This document shows, one piece after another, positions 1 through 5,064 of a stretch of DNA of 7,728 nucleotides. The position numbers and the translations under genes were made by a program. Each line of letters opens with the position of its first letter. Within the stretch, counting starts at the first letter, position 1. This DNA is from Flavobacteriaceae bacterium (GTDB lineage: Bacteria > Bacteroidota > Bacteroidia > Flavobacteriales > Weeksellaceae): the NCBI GenBank assembly GCA_031289875.1, contig JAITOO010000114.1:1-7728 (forward strand), written 5' to 3'. The notes beneath the pieces are model-generated. The model saw only the letters and a program-made list of their open reading frames with translations, made no database searches and was not told the origin of the DNA.

Positions 1-211
1 TCAGACGGTTTTCCGTGGCGAATACGCTTACGATGTGCGCCGCTTTCAAACATTTGAAATTATCCAGGCTCCCGCCGCATCGTGCGGCAAATTGCCGGCG
101 GCAAATTACCGGCGGCAATTTGTCGGCCGTCAACGGCAAAAACTTCCCGCTTTACCGGAATCCTCATCGCCGGTGCCCGTTCCATAAAGCGGATTCCCGG
201 TTAGGCATTGC
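1..211. other. GC-rich segment left of the IS, no assignable gene
   Basis: This stretch is about 55% GC by hand count, against about 33% in hsdS on the other side of the IS. No frame gives a protein I recognise. On the plus strand a frame is open from position 2 to a TAA at 185-187, starting QTVFRGEYAYDVRRFQTFEI, and could be the 3' end of a gene running in from the left. On the minus strand a frame from about 202 down to a TAA at 60-62 contains EVFAVDGRQIAAGNLP. This is loosely like the middle of a type IX secretion C-terminal sorting domain, but it breaks at the tandem repeats. The two readings exclude each other and neither is secure. Most likely this is the remnant of a gene whose other part was lost when the IS arrived or rearranged. 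Confidence 0.35.
84..125. repeat. Three tandem 14-bp repeats, also a hairpin
   Basis: Units are GCGGCAAATTGCCG (84-97), GCGGCAAATTACCG (98-111) and GCGGCAATTTGTCG (112-125). Positions 88-101 and 109-122 form an inverted repeat of 14 bp with one mismatch around a 7-nt loop, so the array could also fold as a strong stem. The unit is not a multiple of three, so gain or loss of one copy shifts any reading frame through it. Function is unknown; it could be a slippage-made array in a decayed gene or an intergenic hairpin. Confidence 0.75.
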
Positions 212-234
212 TTGAAAATAAACTTTACATATTA
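212..234 (+). repeat. Left terminal inverted repeat of the IS
   Basis: Reading inward, the core at 216-234 matches the reverse complement of 1468-1486 at 16 of 19 positions by hand alignment. A TT at 212-213 also matches. The TTTACA at 224-229 is shared by both ends. The outer limit is not fixed because no target duplication was found. Confidence 0.6.
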
Positions 235-1443
235 TTATTTCTTTTGTGGTGATATAGTATAATTCCATTCACCGTGAAATTTATGCCGTTTAATATTAAT
301 GGCCGCATATTCCTCATCAGATACTAAAACATTTGTTTTATATTTATTTTTATCTAGAACACATTCTACTACAAGTCCGGTTTTGGTTTTTGTCGCGCTT
401 ATTAAGTTTATTATTACCGCCGTGCTTATAAGCGGCTTTCCCCTCCAGTTTTTACTAATAAATGAAAACAGCCTGTGTTCTGTTTTATTCCATTTGCTTG
501 TTCCCGGAGGAAAGTGAACGACGGTAATCGCTTTATTTAATTGATTTGCCGGTTCTTGCAGCCTTGCTTTCCATAAGTGAACCCTGTATCCGTTGCTCCC
601 GCCGCAGTCTGCGGTTATGAGTATCTTTGGCGCGTCCGTATATGCTTTCTTCCCCTTTATATCCCACCACCTTCTAATGCTCTCTACCGCAAACTCGGCG
701 GTATCACTGCTAATACCGATATTAACAAAGCCTGAGTTTTTAAAAATATCGTATATACCGTATGGCGTCGCTTTCCCCAATTCCTTGCGCATAAAATCAT
801 GATCAAATACCAACGGGGCGCGCCCTGTTTTATGTATTTCCCTGCCATTATTCTTGAAATTACCTATTATTTCCTTCTTTTTCGCGTCAATCGACAAAAC
901 AGGGCACTTGCTTCTCATATATGATTTCGCCTGCTTGTTTATGTATTCAAATTGCCCGTCCCCGTCCGGATGACTTTTTGTCATTGACAGTTCTTTTCGG
1001 TTCGCTTGTAAACTATATCCCTCTTCTTTGAGTAATTCGGATATGGTCGTATCGCTTATCTTATATCCTTTTGCTTCGAGTGCTTTTTCTATATTCCGGG
1101 AGCTTCTACTTGTGTATTTTAACGGATTTTCAGGATTGCCTTTTGTATATGGCCCGACTAATGTTTCTATCTCACTTTTTATATCAGGATAATTCTCTTT
1201 TATATTCTTTCGTCCGCCTCCTTCTTTTCGACAACGGGAACCGTCCGGGGTTTTCCCGTTGTTCATTTTTATTTCTTTTAATCCAAGCGTAATTGTTACC
1301 CTTGAAACTCCGGACATATTGCTTACTTGCGTAATACCACCGTGTCCTATAGCTTTCGCTTCGCTTGCCAAAAATATCCTTTTTTGCTTTTCATTCAGTA
1401 TCGGCAACATTGTTTTTATTCGTTCTTTTATTGCTTCATTCAT
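235..1443 (-). CDS. ISAzo13-family transposase
   Basis: This 402-residue DDE-type transposase would catalyse movement of the surrounding element. An N-terminal helix-turn-helix is expected at about residues 34-60 (GGITQVSNMSGVSRVTITLG). The catalytic acidic residues look complete: D186 in LSIDAKKKE, D279 in ITADCGGSNG and E322 in WNKTEHRLFS. The family-typical HFPPGTSKWNKTEHRLFS block (309-326) and the C-terminal RHKFHGEWNYTI are also present. Length and start agree with the family, whose members begin shortly before an LxERxRRL-like helix, here LNEKQKRIFLA. There is no frameshift or internal stop, so the enzyme may be active. A GGAG lies only one base before the ATG, too close for a normal ribosome site. 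Family assignment is from motif recognition; I am confident of it. Confidence 0.93.
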   Translation of the reverse strand: MNEAIKERIKTMLPILNEKQKRIFLASEAKAIGHGGITQVSNMSGVSRVTITLGLKEIKMNNGKTPDGSRCRKEGGGRKNIKENYPDIKSEIETLVGPYTKGNPENPLKYTSRSSRNIEKALEAKGYKISDTTISELLKEEGYSLQANRKELSMTKSHPDGDGQFEYINKQAKSYMRSKCPVLSIDAKKKEIIGNFKNNGREIHKTGRAPLVFDHDFMRKELGKATPYGIYDIFKNSGFVNIGISSDTAEFAVESIRRWWDIKGKKAYTDAPKILITADCGGSNGYRVHLWKARLQEPANQLNKAITVVHFPPGTSKWNKTEHRLFSFISKNWRGKPLISTAVIINLISATKTKTGLVVECVLDKNKYKTNVLVSDEEYAAINIKRHKFHGEWNYTISPQKK

Positions 1444-1449
1444 TCTCCT

Positions 1450-1478
1450 ATTATAATATATTATTTTTTATTTGTAAA
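1450..1478 (-). promoter_or_regulatory. Sigma70-like promoter of the transposase
   Basis: On the minus strand TTTACA (1478-1473) is followed after 17 bases by a perfect TATAAT (1455-1450), only 6 bases before the ATG at 1443. The -35 element lies inside the right inverted repeat. A start 5-9 bases after the -10 box would give an almost leaderless mRNA. This is an enterobacterial-type promoter, unlike the TAnnTTTG boxes of the host genes here. The region is very AT-rich, so chance similarity is possible. Confidence 0.5.
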
Positions 1479-1490
1479 GGTTATTTGTAA
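1468..1490 (-). repeat. Right terminal inverted repeat of the IS
   Basis: This is the partner of the left repeat. Its outer limit at about 1490 agrees with the point where the hsdS frame resumes: the in-frame TAA at 1488-1490 belongs to the IS end, and hsdS-like codons follow it. The repeat also carries the -35-like TTTACA of the transposase promoter. Confidence 0.6.
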
Positions 1491-1499
1491 TCACTTTCT

Positions 1500-1646
1500 T
1501 ATCTGTGGATTTTATTAAATATGTATCAACAAAATAAGATATTTTATTCAATATGCACCAATTGGAACAATCAATCAGGCGTTGGCATTGAATTATTGAA
1601 ATCTTTGAAAGTTCCTTTGCCTCCCATAGATATCCAACAAAAAATT
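1500..1646 (+). repeat. HsdS internal repeat, copy 1 (end of TRD1)
   Basis: The 49 codons match 2196-2342 at 33 residues by hand alignment, without gaps, at an offset of exactly 696 bp. The identical core is FYSICTNWNNQSG. HsdS halves are known to be related, but this degree of match at a TRD end suggests that both TRDs belong to the same TRD family. Confidence 0.8.
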
Positions 1647-2195
1647 GTTGACTTTTATAATGATGCGGTAAGAGAAAAGCATGCCAAAGAGCAAGAAGCA
1701 AAAACATTGTTGGATAGTATTGATGGCTATTTATTGAAAGAATTGGGAATTGAGTTGCCTGAAAATACGGCAAATGAGAGATATTTCGAAGTGAATATTT
1801 CGAAGTTGATCGGGAATAGATTAGATCCAATTTTCTTCAATCTTGACATTTCAAAGTTTCAAAATAATTTTCCACTTGTAGCTTTAAAATCTTTTTGTAT
1901 AGATTTTCAATCCGGCTTTGGTATCGGAAAGGAGGAACAAGCAACAGAAGAAAATGGTACCATTCAAATTAGGCCTACCAATATTGATAGTGATGGATCA
2001 TTGAAATATGACAAGAATATTTTTGTTCCAGCATCCTCGAATAAAACATTGCTACATGTTGATGATATTTTATTTAATAATACAAATAGTCAAGAATTAG
2101 TAGGTAAGACGGCTATTTTGAAAGAAGAAAGAACATTGTTTTTCTCCAATCACATTACAAGAATTAAGGTTGATAAGATGAAAGCAAATCCGGAC

Positions 2196-2342
2196 TATTT
2201 ATGGATAATCCTGAATTTCTATCAAAAAAGAAATGTTTTCTATTCAATTTGCACGAATTGGAATAACCAATCAGGCATTGGAATTGATTTATTGAAAACA
2301 ATAAAGATACCTTTCCCTCCTATTGAAAAACAAAATGAAATT
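2196..2342 (+). repeat. HsdS internal repeat, copy 2 (end of TRD2)
   Basis: This is the partner of 1500-1646. At DNA level the copies share runs such as TATTCAAT and CAATCAGGC with many silent differences, so this is an old duplication and not a recent copy. Confidence 0.8.
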
Positions 2343-2495
2343 GCCGAAAACATAAAATCCATTCGAGCAAAAGCAAAGCAATTGCAGAAAGAAGCGGGAG
2401 AAGTTTTGGAAAAGGCTAAAAGAGAGGTGGAAGAGATGATTAGAGGGGAAAATCAATAAAAAATTGCAACCGATTTAAAGAACAACACCCTTATT

Positions 2496-2621
2496 ATGAA
2501 TGAACTACTTTCCTGTTTTTGTTCAAAAATTTCTCAAACAAAAAAATATCATACGGAAAAAGCAATAAAAAATTTTGAAAAATCGTTACCTTTGTTTGAA
2601 GAAAAAACAACGCACTCGTGA
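2496..2621 (+). CDS. Possible 41-residue small protein, doubtful
   Basis: The frame begins MNELLSCFCSKISQTKKYHT and ends EEKTTHS. It starts 36 bp after hsdS on the same strand and is lysine-rich, with no signal peptide or membrane segment. There is no clear ribosome-binding site, and its 3' part overlaps a promoter-like box. I do not recognise it; in DNA this AT-rich a frame of this size may be chance. Confidence 0.15.
   Translation: MNELLSCFCSKISQTKKYHTEKAIKNFEKSLPLFEEKTTHS
2587..2594 (+). promoter_or_regulatory. Orphan TAnnTTTG box
   Basis: TACCTTTG matches the Bacteroidota -7 consensus, but no good -33 element is seen at the usual distance and no plus-strand gene follows. It is either chance or the promoter of a gene that has been lost. 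Confidence 0.2.
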
Positions 2622-2649
2622 TTATCGAACAAAGTTTTCCACAACTTTA

Positions 2650-2880
2650 TCAATAGTTAATTTTCTCCAAGCGCAGTTCCGGATTGCGGTCTTTGTCCTT
2701 GAAAGTTTCGTACACCATGATGTAGCCTTTCTTTGCGGGCGTGATGCTCATATCGCTGCCGTCTTCGGATTTGAGCGGAATTTTCTGCTCGGTAATTTTT
2801 CCGTTGATGCAGGAAACGATACCCAAAATCCATTGTATAATTCCCTCATTTCCCAATACCTGCAGACAATTAAAAATCAT
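2650..2880 (-). pseudogene. C-terminal remnant of a hypothetical protein
   Basis: The frame has 76 codons. From about residue 10 it reads like the end of a longer protein: a hydrophobic strand GIIQWILGIVSC, then NGKITEQKIPLKSEDG, then KKGYIMVYETFKDKDRNPE and a final LRLEKINY. I recall this type of ending from longer uncharacterised Bacteroidota proteins, possibly the DUF6770 group, but I am not sure. The ATG overlaps the stop of the TonB-like gene as ATGA, which would allow coupled translation. The first residues (MIFNCLQ) do not look like a natural N-terminus, there is no signal peptide, and 76 residues is too short for that kind of protein. A 5'-deleted gene that gained a chance start is the simplest reading; a real small protein coupled to the upstream gene is the alternative. 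Confidence 0.5.
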
Positions 2881-3317
2881 TCAGGCAAGCGGAAGATTAT
2901 CGGAAATTTAAAATACGAGCGCACAGGAACACCGTCTAATTTGGCAGAAAGCCACCGTCCCTGCGTGCGGTTGATGAAACGTACGGCTTCTTCCGTACAG
3001 CCGCCGCCCAAACCTTTGATTACGCGAATGTCGCTGAGCGTTCCGTTGATTTCTACCACAAAAAACAAAATCACTTTTCCGTGAATCTGTTGATTCATAG
3101 CTTCTTGCGGGTAATCCAAATTGAAAGCGGCAAACCGTTTGAACGCTTTGAATCCGCCTTTGTACCGCACGGGGTCGGTAACGTCTCTTTCGGTGTAGAT
3201 GCGGGCGGAATCTCCTGTCTGCGGATAATTTTCTTGTATTTCGAGATTTTGAGAATATAAACAGCCCATACATAAAAAACAGACTGTGGTTACTATTTTC
3301 GTCAAAAATATTTTCAT
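2877..3317 (-). CDS. Exported TonB C-terminal-domain protein
   Basis: This is a 146-residue protein. An N-terminal signal peptide covers about 1-22 (MKIFLTKIVTTVCFLCMGCL), followed by a short linker and a TonB_C domain at about 68-144. The domain shows LDYPQEAMNQQIHGKVILFF, then INGTLSDIRVIKGLGGGCTE, then the strand YFKFPIIF. In TonB this domain contacts the TonB box of outer-membrane receptors and passes on energy from ExbBD. Here there is no proline-rich periplasm-spanning region and probably no lasting membrane anchor, so energy transduction by this protein alone is doubtful. Many Bacteroidota encode such stand-alone domains of unknown role. The start was moved to ATG 3317: a longer frame begins at TTG 3344, but that codon lies inside the likely -7 box, and ATG 3317 gives a clean signal peptide. 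A TonB-dependent receptor lies on the opposite strand nearby. Confidence 0.82.
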   Translation of the reverse strand: MKIFLTKIVTTVCFLCMGCLYSQNLEIQENYPQTGDSARIYTERDVTDPVRYKGGFKAFKRFAAFNLDYPQEAMNQQIHGKVILFFVVEINGTLSDIRVIKGLGGGCTEEAVRFINRTQGRWLSAKLDGVPVRSYFKFPIIFRLPE

Positions 3318-3341
3318 CGTTCCGGCAAATAAAAAGCCTTT

Positions 3342-3349
3342 CAAAGATA
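3342..3349 (-). promoter_or_regulatory. -7 box for the TonB-like gene
   Basis: On the minus strand the sequence reads TATCTTTG, a full match to TAnnTTTG, 24 bases before ATG 3317. This gives a short leader and argues against the upstream TTG start. A -33 TTG is not clear. Confidence 0.6.
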
Positions 3350-3381
3350 TGAAAAATTTAAATCATTTAAAAATGAATTAC

Positions 3382-3389
3382 TAACTTTG
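3382..3389 (+). promoter_or_regulatory. -7 box for the peptidase-receptor operon
   Basis: TAACTTTG matches TAnnTTTG and lies 19 bases before the ATG at 3409, so transcription should start around 3396 with a leader of roughly a dozen bases. The upstream 35 bp are AT-rich without a clear -33 TTG. The box is 32 bp from the divergent one, so the two promoters share their upstream region. Confidence 0.65.
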
Positions 3390-3408
3390 GGGGATATTTT
3401 ACAGAAGA

Positions 3409-5064
3409 ATGAAAAAAATACTGTTCACAACTCTATTGTTATCTAACTTGTTATTTGCTCAAAACTATTCCGAAGACTTCGCTCAGCCGTTGTCTATTCC
3501 CGTTTCGCTGTCTGCCAACTTTGCAGAACTGCGAGCCAATCACTTTCACGCAGGCTTGGACATTCGCACCCAACAGCGCACGGGGTTGAAAATTTTTGCC
3601 ACACAAGACGGGTACATTTCCCGCATCAATATCTCGCCTTACGGCTATGGAAAAGCGATATACATCACTCACCCAAACGGTTATACAACTGTTTACGGAC
3701 ATTTGAGCGAACTGATTGCAGGAGTAGAAAAAACGAGAAAAGAACAGTATGCAAAAAAAAGTTACACTGTAGATTTTTATTTACAACCCGATGAAATCCC
3801 TGTAAAACAGGGAGATATAATTGCCCTGACAGGAAACACGGGAGGTTCGGGAGGACCTCATCTCCATTTTGAAGTTCGCGACACTAAAACCGAAGAAATT
3901 TTAAATCCGTTTTTATTTGGTTATGAACTTTCCGACCACGTAGCCCCGCAGGTTAGCGGTGTTTGGATATATCCTTTGGACGGCGGAAAGGTCAATCAAA
4001 GCACAAACAAAGTTTTGGCAGCCTCAAGCGGAAATTATTTGGTATCGGGAAGCATCGGCTTCGGAGTGAAAGCCTACGACAAACAGGACGGTTCGAACAA
4101 TTTGAACGGAATTTACTCTATCAAAACTTATGTCAATTCCGAGTTGATTTCAACTTTTCAGGCTGACCGATGTTCTTTCGACGAGTCGAGAATGATTAAT
4201 GCGAGCATTGATTACCCCGAACAAATCTCCAAAAACAGTTGGATTTATCGAACATGGATTCTTGCAGGCAACACGCTTCCAATGTATAAGCAGAACGTCA
4301 ATCGAGGCATTTTGAAAGTCAAACCCGATTCTGTTTACAACGTGCGGATTGAAGTCGGCGATTTTTCGGGAAACATTACTGCGAGAATGTTTACGCTGAA
4401 AGGCGAGGCTTCCGGCGGATATGACTCTTCCGACAACCTTTCCAATCCTGCTTGGGTTAAATACGATACGCCGTTTTCTTTCTCCAAAGACGAAATTTCT
4501 TTGAAATTTGACAAAAATTCTTTTTATGAAGATTTTGATTTCAGCTTCAAGAAAATCAGTTCAAAAAAATACCAAATCGGCAGTAGTTCCGTTCCTGTTC
4601 AAAAAAGATTTGAATTGACTTTTTCACCGGATACCTTAGATGCAGAAAAAAAGTATAACTTTGTAATTATGAGGGAATCCAACTTTGGAAAATACAAAAA
4701 GGAATATTTGAAGACCGAGTATAAAAATGGAAAATATACTGCTTATCCTCGAGATTTTGGAAATTTCTCCTTAGTTTTGGACGATGTAAAACCGACGATT
4801 TCCTGTCCTGCTTTAGCAAAATCCAAAAAGGTGCAAAAACGTTTGGGATTTATTATAAAAGATTCAGACTCAGGCATTAAAACCTTTGACGTTTTCATTG
4901 ACGGAAAATGGATTTTGGCAGAATATGAATACAAAAACAACACACTGTTTATTCCCGATTTGGCAAAAGAGGGAATTGAGCAGGGGCAGCATCAATTAGA
5001 AGTTACAGTAACCGATGAAGCAAATAATACACAAAAATATGCCGACAATTTTGAAAAATTATAA
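3409..5064 (+). CDS. Secreted M23 family (LytM-type) peptidase
   Basis: This 551-residue zinc endopeptidase is expected to cut peptidoglycan cross-bridges or stem peptides in the periplasm. The signal peptide is residues 1-18 (MKKILFTTLLLSNLLFAQ). The M23 domain is close to the N-terminus, about 35-170. Its residues are all present: ligands H47 and D51 in HFHAGLD, H98 in VYGHLS, and H151 and H153 in GPHLHFEVRD, so it should be active. The remaining 380 residues are rich in predicted beta strands and contain Ig-like stretches (for example IEVGDFSGN around 315, and DSDSGIKTFDVFIDGKW around 478), perhaps for binding or positioning. A catalytic domain at the N-terminus with a long beta-rich tail differs from the common M23 layout with the catalytic domain last. 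The 3' end overlaps the receptor gene. Family assignment is certain; substrate and partner are not known. Confidence 0.93.
   Translation: MKKILFTTLLLSNLLFAQNYSEDFAQPLSIPVSLSANFAELRANHFHAGLDIRTQQRTGLKIFATQDGYISRINISPYGYGKAIYITHPNGYTTVYGHLSELIAGVEKTRKEQYAKKSYTVDFYLQPDEIPVKQGDIIALTGNTGGSGGPHLHFEVRDTKTEEILNPFLFGYELSDHVAPQVSGVWIYPLDGGKVNQSTNKVLAASSGNYLVSGSIGFGVKAYDKQDGSNNLNGIYSIKTYVNSELISTFQADRCSFDESRMINASIDYPEQISKNSWIYRTWILAGNTLPMYKQNVNRGILKVKPDSVYNVRIEVGDFSGNITARMFTLKGEASGGYDSSDNLSNPAWVKYDTPFSFSKDEISLKFDKNSFYEDFDFSFKKISSKKYQIGSSSVPVQKRFELTFSPDTLDAEKKYNFVIMRESNFGKYKKEYLKTEYKNGKYTAYPRDFGNFSLVLDDVKPTISCPALAKSKKVQKRLGFIIKDSDSGIKTFDVFIDGKWILAEYEYKNNTLFIPDLAKEGIEQGQHQLEVTVTDEANNTQKYADNFEKL

Larger units (their letters stand above)
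212..1490 (-). mobile_element. ISAzo13-family insertion sequence, about 1.28 kb
   Basis: The element consists of one transposase gene on the minus strand flanked by short imperfect inverted repeats. The left end around 212-234 and the right end around 1468-1490 share the core AAATAA(a/c)CTTTACA. The stop codon of the transposase lies just inside the left repeat and its promoter just inside the right repeat, which is the compact layout expected of an IS. The right boundary is supported independently: the interrupted hsdS reading frame becomes recognisable from about 1491. I see no target-site duplication (left flank ends ggcattgc, right flank begins tcactttc), and the exact outermost bases are uncertain by a few positions. 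Confidence 0.8.
1491..2459 (+). pseudogene. hsdS: Type I restriction specificity subunit (HsdS), 5'-truncated by the IS
   Basis: HsdS recognises the DNA target of a type I restriction-modification complex through two target-recognition domains (TRDs) separated by coiled-coil spacers. Here the end of TRD1 remains (YLWILLN from 1500, then FYSICTNWNNQSG), followed by the PLPPIDIQQKI boundary motif. The central coiled coil comes next, about residues 37-75 counted from the ATG at 1521. TRD2 runs from about 88 to 265 (starts FEVNISKLIGNRLDP, ends PFPPIEKQNEI), and a C-terminal coiled coil (270-308) is rich in K and E. The ATG at 1521 is an internal methionine: ten codons upstream of it, back to 1491, still match the corresponding part of TRD2. 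Most of TRD1 and the true start are missing, and the IS lies in their place. No hsdM or hsdR is in the window. A shortened protein from 1521 could be made, and half-size HsdS proteins can dimerise in some systems, but loss of function is more likely. Confidence 0.88.
2460..2649. other. AT-rich intergenic stretch after hsdS
   Basis: No secure gene lies here. It contains a 41-codon plus-strand frame at 2496-2621, a TAnnTTTG-like box TACCTTTG (2587-2594), and a 12-codon frame from GTG 2618 to TAG 2654-2656. It also has a weak AT-only stem, AAAGTT/AACTTT (2631-2636 and 2643-2648), which might help end transcription from the minus-strand genes. The overlap of these weak signals suggests decayed or intergenic sequence. 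Confidence 0.5.

Noticed and set aside
84..125. CRISPR array
   Set aside because: The units are 14 bp and directly adjacent with no spacers, and no cas genes are present.
15..215. 66-codon plus-strand frame at the left edge
   Set aside because: It overlaps another open plus frame and the tandem repeats, has no recognisable motif, and its composition is that of a chance frame in GC-rich DNA.
1468..1830. 120-codon minus-strand frame across the IS edge and hsdS
   Set aside because: It is antisense to the clear HsdS frame and spans the IS boundary, so it cannot be an old gene.
2635..2643. TTTTCCACA, a match to the DnaA-box consensus
   Set aside because: A single box without clustered copies, an AT-rich unwinding region or replication genes nearby is expected by chance.
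2575..3084. 169-codon plus-strand frame
   Set aside because: It runs antisense to the TonB-domain gene and the remnant, both of which have recognisable protein motifs.
5015..5038. Upstream ATG at 5015 as start of the receptor
   Set aside because: It would place eight charged and polar residues before an already complete signal peptide and lengthen the overlap with the peptidase gene; ATG 5039 is the simpler choice, though 5015 is not excluded.
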